A program made the position numbers and the translations under genes. The notes below the pieces were generated by a model, which was not told the origin of the DNA, did no database searches, and saw only the letters and a list, made by a program, of their open reading frames with translations. Below, in pieces: positions 55,300 through 64,000 of a DNA stretch of 64,000 bases. Source of the stretch: Tetrapyrgos nigripes (taxonomy: Eukaryota; Basidiomycota; Agaricomycetes; Agaricales; Campanellaceae); NCBI GenBank assembly GCA_013368315.1, contig JAACJM010000063.1, forward strand, positions 248,001 to 312,000, in the 5' to 3' direction. Numbering within the stretch: the first letter of the stretch is position 1; each line of letters begins with the position of its first letter.

Positions 55300-57281
55300 T
55301 CAGAGCAATTGACCTGGTTTTTATGCGCTCTGAGTTTGACCCGTTCACATTGGCAGACCCATTCATATAAAGTCATGTCACTTAAAGCTTCTGCACGATA
55401 TATATAATCAAAAATTGAGGAAAACCCTACAATTTTGCCCTTGTGCTGAATTACCACTACTTTTTCTTCTTTGTTGGTTTGCACTTCATTAGGTTCTAGC
55501 CAAAACTTATGTGCTTCACTGACAAAGTCTTTCCAGTAGAATGATCTGAACTCATGGCTTGTGTAATGATCGGGCTTATCTAAAAGATACATCGCAATCA
55601 TTGGTGCGCCCAGCTCCATCTTGACTGATAGTAAGTTAACAATTTGGGTAATAAGTTTTCTCGCCTTTTCGTGACGAGGTAAAGTACCTGTCAGCATTTC
55701 TGCATTTCTCTGTAAGATGGTACAAATAACTTCAAAAATAACATGAGTGTTCAGATTCCATTTTGTAATGTACTCTGTCACATACAACACCACAGCTTTT
55801 ATTGCCGTGCCCAATAGCAATGAAGAGACATCAGAGTTACATCTAAGTAAGTATGTCATAGTTTGGTTATAGGTGTTAATCCAAGCCTCTGACTTTTTCA
55901 TTCTTAGGGCACCTGTGTCAGTGTCAACCTGCGTTGATGGAAAAGTTTCACGTGGAAACCTGGCTTTGCAGGTACCAAATTTATTGTCAAGACAACCCAG
56001 ATAATCTTTACCCGCTTTTCTGGTTCCTTGCTTGGTCAAAGTAGATTTGCACTTGTGTATATGAGTTCGAGATATGATATCATCTACTTCTTGTTGATAA
56101 TTTTCATTCCAGGTTTTACATGGCTCGCAATCCTCAGTGCTTGTACAAAGACAGTCTCTTGGAGGACTCTGGGGTAAAGAATATAAGGGATTAGTATAAT
56201 CTTCATTTTCCGAGACAGCCTGAAGATTTTGTTGAACTTCTTCCTGAGTACCAGTCATAAAATCTCCACAATGCACAGATTCTAAGTACTCAACAATTCT
56301 TCTTTGGAAGTCATCTTCATTTTTGAGTATAGCATCCCTTATTTGTTATGGAGACATGCTGTTTGCAATCCAAAGAAGCATATGAAGATGAAGTGTCAAT
56401 CTTCCTTGTTGTTCTATGGTTCCAAAATAACCTGAAGTTTTTCCAAAAATGCCATCATGATCAGTGTTTACTCCCAATATGTGCTTGATAAACATTTGAA
56501 CCATGAAATCAAAGAACTTAGCTCCAGCTACAGGATTATTGATAATTTTACGAGTTCTTTCATCGTTAGGAAGATTAAGATTAATGTCAAAATTATCGTC
56601 AGTCATTGCATAATATAAACACAAAGGATGAGTTTGATCAGATGGTGCAAAAGTGATATACCACGATGGGGCCCCAAGATATGAGATTAGGGACCACAGT
56701 TTAGTTCTCAAGAATTTTTTGCTGGACATAGATCCTTTAACTGTACCACCTACATGGTCCAGATCTTGAATTATCTCGTAGCATAATTTTTCCTCTTCTG
56801 ATTCCGGCCGTACAACCTCCCCTTTGCTGAGTTTGTCTATTAAAGTGTTTAATACATGTGGATTCAAGTTCAAAATGCGGTCTGCAATGGCTGAGAAGTT
56901 TTTTTTTTGGGTTAGTGCAAAACCATTACTTGTAGTCTGTTTGACCTGTTCATGACTGAAAGCTACAAAATTAAACAAAGGGTCAGTCTGAAATCTTTTA
57001 TCATGATAGTTCATAAAGTATTTTTTGTGACTTTTTTCTGAAAATGATTTGAGGGTAGTCATGCCAATACTACCCATGCCATAAGGGAACAGCCACGGAA
57101 AGATAGAAGGATACAATAATGGATTATTGAATATAGACGAGCTTTTCTCACTGTGTCCAACTGCAAGAAATTTGCCTTGTGATTTCAGATAAGCTAAAGC
57201 TTTAGCTTTTTGAAGCTCAACTGAAGTCTTCTGTAGCTGTTCACCCGTTATACCATGTACCACAAATGAAACACTACCCAT
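55300..57281 (-). pseudogene. Helitron Rep (HUH endonuclease) region
   Basis: GSVSFVVHGITGEQL and PSIFPWLFPYGMGSIG begin the Helitron-like N domain. The metal-binding HUH-type motif is GRLTLHLHMLLW (near 56370-56400). A TAA at 56346-56348 (SMSP*QIRD) interrupts the frame, where CAA would restore Gln. Beyond it, KARFPRETF and VVLYVTEYITKWNLN follow, holding the two tyrosines (near 55770-55784) that nick and carry the DNA strand. The frame continues to KLRAHKNQVNCSDN, where the 479-bp element is inserted. Confidence 0.8.
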
Positions 57282-57478
57282 CTCTCGTGGTTAAATTATT
57301 TATTTAATATAGTCTAATTGCGAGTACTTCTCAGAGTCTCGCATTCCTCATTTTCACCGTTCCATCTTCTACTCAGGTAGTTCCTTCCTGTCCCAGTAAT
57401 ACCCATCTCATCTACATCTTGTAGCTCCTCTGGTTTTGCACATCAACACAGTTTCACTGTCGAGATCAAGCCTTCCTT

Positions 57479-57522
57479 ACCAACGGTTTGTGATCTAGTC
57501 AAACGCTAGTGAAACCGTTGGT
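57479..57522. repeat. Inverted repeat in the cassette leader
   Basis: ACCAACGGTTT and AAACCGTTGGT are perfect 11-bp arms around a 22-base spacer that contains CTAGTCAAACGCTAG. It lies 170 bases before the Gag start. It could be a recombination site or an RNA hairpin. Confidence 0.7.
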
Positions 57523-57691
57523 CTCCTTTCTTCCACACACCCGTTCAAACACGTTCGAGAGTATTTCATATATCTTCCTGTATTTATATCTAGCCAATTC
57601 CCCATTTTCTCTTTAGTTTTTTATTCTCTCGTTCACTTCCCGCTCACTCGAGAATTCCTTTGCTTATATTCGTCTACATCACTCCATTCAC

Positions 57692-59059
57692 ATGTCTCAA
57701 AACGCCACCTCTTCTTCGGATGTTCCTGCCCCAAACACCGGTATTACGCCTGGTGCTTCTCCCAGCTTTACCAACACCAGGGACAGCGTTTTCCACGGTC
57801 CCGCCACTACAAGTGCTGGTCCTCCGAGCACTAGTACTACCAGCCCAACTGCGCCTCCATCTGCTAATGCGACACCTGGTGGGGCTATCCGCCGTACAGT
57901 CACGGTTCCTCGAACGATACTGGCTGATTGCAATGCAATCGTCGATCGGTACCGCAAACGCCACATTCCCAAGATTAACGCCGTTACCGATATACAGGAG
58001 AAGCTTCGTGCAGCTCAGGGGATGTCGGACCAGGCACAAAAAGATGGACTAGCAGCTTTCTTGGAGATGTTGGATAATGTGGACAAAGTTGAGGATGGAG
58101 CTAACAATAGAGGAGCGAAAAGAGCAAGGGATCCAGATGAGTCTCAGCCATCAAATCTCGATCCTTTTGATCAACCTTCTCCGAGTAAGAAGGCAAGAAC
58201 AGATGACGACGCTGAATACCCATGGTCCAGTGGCAACCCCCTCACCGCTATTACCATGGATTCCCTTTCCCCTAACTGCCGTCAAACCCTGCGTCTGATC
58301 GCGAAGAACCTCGAGGATCCGAAAAAAGCGCTACGTTCCCTTCAGTCATCTCCCCTCTGCCCAGATCTACCCGAATCTGAACTCAAAGCAATTCTACTCG
58401 GCAAACCTGTCAATCTTGACGTGGTTTTCACGTCCATGTACTCCAACACGTACACCGAGGATCGTACAGAGAGCTTGACGGACGACATTCAAATCAAGTT
58501 CGGAAATCAGACTCCTGCAAAGGCGATCACGGACTCTAACGAATGGGGGGTGGCATGGTATAAGGTTATCATTGCCTATAGTCGCACCTTTCCTCACCTT
58601 GAGTCTGACGTCAGGGCATATGGCGAGTACATTCACCGTCAATTTCCCTCTGTCAAAAGGCCATTCTATTCAAGGGTCATCAACTTTGACAAAGCAGTTC
58701 GAGCCCGTGTTGCCTACACAAAAACCCTTCGGTTCTCTGATTTCAGCCAATTTGCTGACCTCAGAGAGTCTCACATCAGTGACACCGGCTCTTGCGTTGA
58801 AGAATCTGCCCTTTCCCGCGTGACTACCCGGGCTACACCAGTCAAGTCAAAAGTTCCTTGCAACAACTGGAACATGGGACTTTGCACTGGTGTGCCTGGT
58901 AGCTGTCCTCGCCTGCATATCTGCAATGCTTGTGAGTTACCTGGTCACAAGAGTCCTAACTGTCCCCATCTCCCATCAAAATCCACGTCTTCCCTTTCTA
59001 CTCTCCCTTCCACTCTCCCCTCCAAACCCACTGCCCCTATCACGAATCCCCGTAAATAA
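57692..59059 (+). CDS. Gag-like protein with CCCH and CCHC zinc fingers
   Basis: 455 residues, uninterrupted. The N-terminal ~65 residues are Ser/Thr/Pro-rich; a basic and coiled part (DCNAIVDRYRKRHIPK) and a nuclear-signal-like stretch (GAKRARDPDE, SPSKKART) follow. The middle (SLTDDIQIKFGNQTPAKAIT, NEWGVAWYKVIIAYSRTFPH) resembles the folded part of DIRS Gag proteins. Near the C-terminus are CNNWNMGLCTGVPGSCPRLH (CCCH finger) and, directly on, CNACELPGHKSPNC (CX2CX4HX4C zinc knuckle). Such proteins bind element RNA and form particles. The stop is followed 212 bases later by the likely recombinase start, so both genes probably share one transcript. A TATA-like TATTTATATC lies near 57580. Confidence 0.75.
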   Translation: MSQNATSSSDVPAPNTGITPGASPSFTNTRDSVFHGPATTSAGPPSTSTTSPTAPPSANATPGGAIRRTVTVPRTILADCNAIVDRYRKRHIPKINAVTDIQEKLRAAQGMSDQAQKDGLAAFLEMLDNVDKVEDGANNRGAKRARDPDESQPSNLDPFDQPSPSKKARTDDDAEYPWSSGNPLTAITMDSLSPNCRQTLRLIAKNLEDPKKALRSLQSSPLCPDLPESELKAILLGKPVNLDVVFTSMYSNTYTEDRTESLTDDIQIKFGNQTPAKAITDSNEWGVAWYKVIIAYSRTFPHLESDVRAYGEYIHRQFPSVKRPFYSRVINFDKAVRARVAYTKTLRFSDFSQFADLRESHISDTGSCVEESALSRVTTRATPVKSKVPCNNWNMGLCTGVPGSCPRLHICNACELPGHKSPNCPHLPSKSTSSLSTLPSTLPSKPTAPITNPRK

Positions 59060-59271
59060 TCTCGTTCCTGTCCACACTAATTTGTTTCATTTAATTCTGC
59101 TCCTTCTAATTTCCCCTGATCGGACTGTCTTTTCTTTAATTTCGCTTTTTCTTTCTACTTGATCATTACATGGACTGTTCCCCTCTTCGATCACGATCTA
59201 TTTCTCTTTCTTTCTTCTTTTATGACTTTCTGAAATTTTTTGGCATTGTTACGACCTTCTATACCCCCGCG

Positions 59272-60282
59272 ATGGACACTGGGGGCAATGTGTTATCTAT
59301 TTCAGCAACTTCCAGGCAACCCGTTCGTGAGCCTTGGAGCTTAGAAAAGCTGATTCACGAACGATCTGTTTGTCTGGGCCTATCCATCGATACCTCTTCC
59401 TCTTCTTCTTATTCTTCTGCTCTTAATTCCTACCTTACTTTTTGCAAGATCCATGATTTCCCCATTATTCCCACTCCCGAGACCCTCAGCATGTATGCTG
59501 TGTTCATGTCTGCGCACATCAACCCTCGTTCCGTCAACAATTATCTCTCGGGCATCGTTAGCGAACTCGAGGTGCATTTTCCCGATGCACGGCAGGCACG
59601 GAATTCATCGTTGGTGACACGCACCATGACTGGTTGCTTACGTCGATGGGGCACCCCAATCAATAGAAAACTTCCCCTATCCCATGACCAACTCGAGATC
59701 ATCATTAATTCCCTTTCATCTTCTCAATCCCATGACGACTTCCTATTCAAAGCGATGGTGCTAACGGGTTTTCACGGACTCCTTCGATTAGGGGAGATAA
59801 CAGACCCTACAAACAAACGCTTGATCAACCGTCGAAAAACTATGATGCGCCATTCCGTTGACACCAGCGATCCGGACCAGTACTCCCTATTCCTTCCCGG
59901 CCATAAAGCGGATCATTTCTTTGAGGGCAACCTCGTCATCATACAAACCACCACCCGTCGTTCAAACCCTACTCCCCATTTCCTTTCATACCTTGACTCT
60001 CGAGACCATTTTTTCCCACTACGCCCCGAGCTCTGGATCTGTTCAAACGGCAAAATCCCCACGCGCGATTGGTTTATCAAGAGATTAAAGATGTTTTTCC
60101 CTAACGCCAACATCTCGGGACATTCAATGCGCGCAGGGGGTGCCACATCAATGGCGCAGAGTGGTGTTTCTCCACATCTCATCCAGGCCGCGGGGAGGTG
60201 GAGTTCACATACTTTCGAGATATATATCCGTAAGAACCCCGTAGTCCTGCATGCCCTCCTTTTTGGTCATCCCGCTCATTAG
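59272..60282 (+). CDS. DIRS-type tyrosine recombinase, catalytically complete
   Basis: The frame is open from 59170, but the ATG at 59272 (MDTGGNVLSI) gives the better N-terminus, 336 residues. An N-terminal SAM-like domain (SYSSALNSYLTFCKIHDF, NPRSVNNYLSGIVSELE) precedes the catalytic domain: Arg I in LLRLGEITDP, Lys-containing PGHKADHFF, His-x-x-Arg in GHSMRAGGATSMAQ, the second-position Trp/His in AGRWSSHTF and the nucleophile Tyr in EIYIRKNP. All catalytic residues are present. It would join circular DNA to the genome without target duplication. Its relative at 17347 is truncated before the Tyr. No reverse transcriptase lies nearby on either strand. Confidence 0.85.
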   Translation: MDTGGNVLSISATSRQPVREPWSLEKLIHERSVCLGLSIDTSSSSSYSSALNSYLTFCKIHDFPIIPTPETLSMYAVFMSAHINPRSVNNYLSGIVSELEVHFPDARQARNSSLVTRTMTGCLRRWGTPINRKLPLSHDQLEIIINSLSSSQSHDDFLFKAMVLTGFHGLLRLGEITDPTNKRLINRRKTMMRHSVDTSDPDQYSLFLPGHKADHFFEGNLVIIQTTTRRSNPTPHFLSYLDSRDHFFPLRPELWICSNGKIPTRDWFIKRLKMFFPNANISGHSMRAGGATSMAQSGVSPHLIQAAGRWSSHTFEIYIRKNPVVLHALLFGHPAH

Positions 60283-60592
60283 TATTTTTTTTATTCCCAT
60301 TGTTGCTGTTTCAGGGCATTGGGCTTTACCTACTATTTCCCCCTCTTCCATACCTCCAACTCCCCCATCTACTTCAACTTTTACACATTCTAAACTTTGA
60401 TTTCCTACATCCATATAATTTCCCTCACCCTCCCTTCCCTTCCCTATTTTCCTCCTTAGGCTCCATAGCGCTTATCCACATCCTAATGTCACTTCTCTTT
60501 TCGGGCGGCTCCATTTTGGGGTCGCCGCGTTTTGCCTATTCATCTTTGCCTCTCCATGCCCGTCGACTCGCGTACGAAGACGGAGCAATTAG

Positions 60593-61606
60593 TGTGCCAA
60601 TTTCTAGTTCATTATCATGAGTACTTGTACCCTCAGGTATTCTGTTACCTTCTGATTGCATCTGTTTAAATGCAACAGTAACTGGTGGTATATCCTCAGG
60701 GTATTTACTGAGATTGTCCGTAGATATTTTTATATCTTGATATGCAGGATGATTTAATCGCAGCCAGGTGAGAGCCCGGAAAACTTCCTTCCGTCTGACA
60801 AGCATAGGCGTACGTTCATAATCTTTTTCTGTAGGCTTGCATGGACCAGTAAACATGATTGCCAAGACTTCATCCAGATCTTCAGGAGGTGGCGGCAGGA
60901 CATCATAAACTTTCATGACTGGTGAGTCAAAAGCTATGACATGTGAAATCATCTTTCTCATACCTGATGACACACGTACAAAGCAACAATTGGTTCGGAT
61001 TTTTTGAATCAATAACTTTTCAACAAAGTTCAAGCTCTGTAGTTGAGCTGGAATATGCCCCAGCCAGAATCCATTTGCCAACGAAATCCGAGGAATTTTT
61101 CCTTCTCGAAGTGAGATCCTGCAGTCACTACAAACTTTGGAACATAGGTTATCAATAATCAGTCCAGATAAATCAGTTATTCTATCAGTTATTGTTTGTC
61201 GCTCTTTGCGGCTAACTCCACTGCTAATAAGGACATTGAGCATATTTTTAACCTGTTTCATTGGAGTCAAACCAGAAATTGGCTTAAGCTGACCACATAC
61301 ACCACATCCACCTTCTTCTATAGCTGATGCAGAAAAATCAGCACACCAATTTGATATGATTTTTTTGAGCAAAACTTTAGAAGGAGATGGAGGAGGAAAA
61401 CTAGGCTGGGTTTTGATTTGAACTGGATCAATAGGCTCAAAGACACTGAGAGGTTCTCTACAGGTTGTTTGGCATTGATGGTTTTCAAATGCAGTACACA
61501 TTTTGGACTTAATGTGTTCTTGAAAATGAAGGTTGTGAAATTTAGCCAAGTCCTTCAACGACCCCCGAGTTAAAGACATACAAGTCAGAAACAGGTATGG
61601 ATGCAT
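60593..61606 (-). CDS. Helitron N-terminal region with DUF6570
   Basis: The frame from the ATG at 61606 reads SLKDLAKFHNLHFQEHIKSK, a Cys-rich segment (HQCQTTC, GGCGVCGQLKP, LCSKVCSDC), then LANGFWLGHIPAQLQSLNF, RTNCCFVRVSSGMRKM, VYDVLPPPPEDLDEVLAIMF, TPMLVRRKEVFRALTWLRL and STHDNELEIGT, which is the DUF6570 block found N-terminal to the Rep in fungal Helitrons. The last codons on to 60536 belong to the inserted cassette. This part shows no internal stop. The role of DUF6570 is unknown. Confidence 0.75.
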
Positions 61607-63428
61607 ATAATAGCATAGGATTACGGATAAATTGGCAATCTGGTTCCAGGAAACTATGAAATCGATACATTGTAGAGATTGGGTTTATTATCTGACAAGG
61701 AAAAGACAGATAATTCTCAATTTGGGGAAAGAAATACCTATTAGAGGCTTCTCTACCTCCTCCACGCAAGGAGAGATATGACCCTTTATCACTTATTTGT
61801 GAGTGAACTGGAAAGCAGTGTGCAAGCAAATCAGCTATACGACGAAAGGAGTAGTAATGAGTGACATTAGATATGAAAATTATAGCACGCGGACCCAAAA
61901 AAGCGATAGCGCTAGTTTTGATAGTCAAATTGAAACTCAAAGATATTGAGCTCTCAGAATGTATGCTGGTAAAATCTAGAAGCGATAATCCATGATGAAA
62001 ACCAAGCATAAAATGCTGCATATCACAGTGTAGATTCAATGTTTTAAGCTTCACAACAAAATCATGCTTATAGAAAACTGACTTGAAAGCAAACAATCTT
62101 GCGTACTGGCATTTGGCTCTGACTCTTTCATAAAATGGTAGAAAAGGAATTGGCTGCTCAATTGGAAACATTGTATAGTTGATTAGCTGATAAAGACGAT
62201 AAGAATGTAAAACAAAATCAATACTATTGTTATATGAAGTCAGTACTTGCTCAAAGATACTGCATACTTGTGGCCATAGATGGCTATGTGGAAAAGAGCT
62301 GAGCGAGGTTGATAGGAAAATAAATTGTCTTAACGCAAGGAATTGTCTCCTGATCCGAAATGCTGACTGATACTGTCGTAACGGAATGGATTTAGGATGA
62401 TTGGGATAAAAGAAAAGTGTATAAGAATGGGAGGAAGAGAGAATTACTGTGTTATTTCGTAAAGTTGACTCGTAACTGTTGAGCGGCATGTAGCTGTGTA
62501 TGAGCAAAGTTGAGTTAAAGTACTCATTCAAATCAAACGCATTGGGGCTGTAAACATGGTGATCTGGGTTGTTGTAGTAATCAACTAGCATTGAGCTATG
62601 CGGTGTTGAACCGTTATAATATAATGACATTGGGTCATGCAGCATTGAGCTGTTATAGAGAGATGGCAATGGGCCATACGGCGTTGAGCCGTTATGTGAT
62701 ATGTTTCTAATTAAGTCCGGAGTATTAACTGCAACAGTGCCGAGACAACTTGAGTCGAATGAAGAATGTGCCATTTCCGAAGCAGCCGACAAAAAAGGAT
62801 TTTCCGGGCTACTGAGGGGCTGAGCATCAGAAATAGGAGTAGAGCTCGAGGTAGAATGGAGAGCATGGGCAGTACGACAACAGTCAGCGCCGAGACAACT
62901 TGAGAAATATGACATTTGCGAACTAGCCAAGAGAGAAGGATCTTTCGGACTACTGAAGGACTCAGCATTAGAAATAGAAGTAGAGGCCAAGGTAGAATGG
63001 AGAGCACGGGGACGGTCGCCTAGACAAGTTGATACAGAATATCCCATGTGCGAACCAGCCGAGAAAAAAAGATCTGCAGTGCCAGAAATAGGGGTAGAGC
63101 TCGAGGTGGAATGGAGAGCATGGGTAGTATACCAACGGTCGAAGAACAAGAGCAAGCAGAACAGAAACACAACAGATGCGTTGACAGAGTTCATGATGGT
63201 CTGGAAGTAAAGATCACTTTGCCAGCGCAACACACGCAATTCTCGGATCTTAACCGGTCGGCTTACAAAATAGCCGAGCGATGAAACAAGGGTAGTTTGA
63301 GTGTCGGAATAGGCATTCATGCGATAGGAAAAGTACTCGATAGACCGTATTAGCTTGTTGGACTCAGGAAGATTACCCCGACGTTGAGGTGCTCTGAGAC
63401 AAAGACCGCTTGCGCATAATCGACTCAT
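61542..63428 (-). CDS. Unknown 628-residue protein with signal-like segment and repeats
   Basis: An uninterrupted 628-codon frame whose 3' end overlaps the DUF6570 start by 65 bases in another frame. The ATG at 63192-63194 (residue 79) gives MNSVNASVVFLFCLLLFFDR, a signal-peptide or anchor-like segment, and a 550-residue product. Three imperfect ~40-residue repeats follow, starting ALHSTSSSTPIS, ALHSTLASTSIS and ALHSTSSSTPIS and each ending in CLG. About eleven N-x-S/T sequons (NGST, NSS, NST, NNT, NYT, NLT, NVT) suggest secretion. The C-terminal ~250 residues are folded-looking with KGSYLSLRGGGREASNR near the end. I do not recognise it. It may be a Helitron-encoded gene, a captured host gene or a separate locus. 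Confidence 0.5.
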   Translation of the reverse strand: MSRLCASGLCLRAPQRRGNLPESNKLIRSIEYFSYRMNAYSDTQTTLVSSLGYFVSRPVKIRELRVLRWQSDLYFQTIMNSVNASVVFLFCLLLFFDRWYTTHALHSTSSSTPISGTADLFFSAGSHMGYSVSTCLGDRPRALHSTLASTSISNAESFSSPKDPSLLASSQMSYFSSCLGADCCRTAHALHSTSSSTPISDAQPLSSPENPFLSAASEMAHSSFDSSCLGTVAVNTPDLIRNISHNGSTPYGPLPSLYNSSMLHDPMSLYYNGSTPHSSMLVDYYNNPDHHVYSPNAFDLNEYFNSTLLIHSYMPLNSYESTLRNNTVILSSSHSYTLFFYPNHPKSIPLRQYQSAFRIRRQFLALRQFIFLSTSLSSFPHSHLWPQVCSIFEQVLTSYNNSIDFVLHSYRLYQLINYTMFPIEQPIPFLPFYERVRAKCQYARLFAFKSVFYKHDFVVKLKTLNLHCDMQHFMLGFHHGLSLLDFTSIHSESSISLSFNLTIKTSAIAFLGPRAIIFISNVTHYYSFRRIADLLAHCFPVHSQISDKGSYLSLRGGGREASNRYFFPQIENYLSFPCQIINPISTMYRFHSFLEPDCQFIRNPMLLYASIPVSDLYVFNSGVVEGLG

Positions 63429-64000
63429 GATGTATCTTTGTGAATGATATATGTGGCTGTAAAATCAAAGCTCTTGTCAATTAAGTACAAATATCTTTAT
63501 CATCGTCGACGATCAGAGCACAAAAATATTTCCTTTGTCATAGTATGTGAGCCTGAAAATGAGCTAACAATATTGAGTCATGAACGGCCCGAGTAGCTCA
63601 GCAAACTCCAGATTTTTTGAAGCGGATAGGTTAAGGAGACTGGAGAGCTACATACCGAAGTATCGCATATATTTTCCCCCGCTTTTAGTCGTATACCTAC
63701 GAGTAGTCCCATTCCGCATGGTCACTTGTGGACCGTTGTTATTGCATTTCATGACGAGTGTTGTGTACTTTATGAGCGGCAAAAGTCTGTAGGTGGCGTC
63801 TAATAAATTTGGCTGTCCGTCGGGACGTCCATTCTTAGGTTCCAAGTTTCTGCCTTCACATAACCGCAGACGTTGAGGATAATCCGCTGGCTTCCAGCGG
63901 TAGTAACTTTGTGAAAGCGATATACCTCTTAAATATTGAACCGCGCAACCTCGTTTGGCGCACATCCATTTGAGGCAACAAACAAGAAAATCAGGATCAC
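63429..64000. other. Window end, nothing recognised
   Basis: Short open frames only. GCCCGAGTAGCTCAGC near 63588 resembles a tRNA D-arm start, but no tRNA can be folded from what follows. Confidence 0.5.

Larger units (their letters stand above)
57285..60592 (+). mobile_element. Gag/tyrosine-recombinase cassette without reverse transcriptase
   Basis: This ~3.3-kb insertion splits the Helitron frame between HDNELEIGT and GSVSFVVHG. It holds two intact plus-strand genes and nothing between them but 110 bases before the second open frame. CTAATTGC occurs at the right end (minus strand, 60584-60591) and close to the left end (57313-57320). No target duplication is evident, as expected for tyrosine-recombinase elements. 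Ends are accurate to about 30 bases. Codons are rich in C/T-ending forms, unlike the AT-rich Helitron around it. Confidence 0.75.
51280..61606 (-). mobile_element. Helitron (RepHel) remnant split by two insertions
   Basis: Reading 3' to 5' along the window on the minus strand: DUF6570 region (61606-60593), Rep (57281-55300), helicase (54816-52660) and a cysteine-protease-like C-terminus (to 51280). Together these are one RepHel-type rolling-circle transposase. Insertions are a Gag/recombinase cassette (57285-60592) and a 479-bp TIR element (54817-55295). TC/CTRR termini could not be identified, so the true ends lie outside these coding limits. Confidence 0.85.

Noticed and set aside
55128..55370. 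Plus-strand frame containing RALFGATQIFALGVNA
   Set aside because: Encoded by the right TIR of the 479-bp element; the same peptide appears from the left TIR on the other strand.
57674..58039. Minus-strand frames opposite the Gag-like gene
   Set aside because: Antisense shadows in a Ser/Thr/Pro-rich coding stretch.
63585..63660. tRNA gene beginning near GAGTAGCTCAGC
   Set aside because: No acceptor stem, anticodon arm or T-arm follows at the right spacing.

Overview
The window looks like a repeat-rich piece of a filamentous fungal genome, most likely a basidiomycete mushroom relative (Agaricomycetes). Four things point there: short introns of about 50-130 bases with GT..AG ends in the recognisable genes; fungal NACHT/ankyrin, RBR ubiquitin-ligase and dienelactone-hydrolase genes; DIRS-type tyrosine-recombinase elements and a DUF6570-type Helitron; and transposon decay dominated by CpG to TpG/CpA changes. 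The species assignment is inference; no marker gene is present.

Layout. 1-1.6 kb: 3' end of a NACHT/ankyrin receptor-like gene with ten almost identical 99-bp repeats. 2.6-5.5 kb: a decayed FCP1-like HAD phosphatase gene. 5.7-6.4 kb: a three-exon dienelactone-hydrolase-family gene that has lost its catalytic core in frame. 7-9.9 kb: a short TATA-driven gene start and short dispersed repeats. 10.1-11.7 kb: a complete Tc1/mariner element (copy A). 14.3-18.4 kb: a broken unknown gene on the minus strand next to a decayed DIRS element (RT, RNase H, tyrosine recombinase). 19.6-21.2 kb: an unrecognised spliced gene and a small secreted 8-cysteine protein. 25.7-27 kb: minisatellite and microsatellite. 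27.7 kb: a 175-bp MITE. 29.1-30.3 kb: an intact three-exon RBR E3 ligase, the best host gene here. 30.7-32.9 kb: a truncated hAT transposase gene. 33.5-34.6 kb: a 1.16-kb hAT-type non-autonomous element. 34.6-40.3 kb: almost empty. 40.4 kb: a 276-bp MITE.

From 40.8 to 50.2 kb lies a Ty3/gypsy chromovirus-type LTR retrotransposon on the minus strand, with both LTRs and its target duplication (CGATG) preserved. It carries a nested stack: Tc1 copy B sits in its RNase H region, and that copy in turn contains a 153-bp solo LTR and a 279-bp foldback MITE. A second 175-bp MITE, identical to the one at 27.7 kb, sits upstream of gag.

From 51.3 to 63.4 kb is a minus-strand Helitron (DUF6570, HUH Rep, Pif1-like helicase and a C-terminal ubiquitin-protease-like domain). 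It is split by a 479-bp TIR element and by a ~3.3-kb cassette with two intact genes, a zinc-finger Gag-like protein and a catalytically complete tyrosine recombinase, but no reverse transcriptase. A 628-codon open frame of unknown function, with a signal-peptide-like segment and many N-glycosylation sequons, adjoins the Helitron 5' side. The Gag/recombinase cassette and the 628-codon frame are the best candidates for something undescribed. Working host genes are few; the region reads as a transposon sink exposed to CpG-directed C-to-T mutation.
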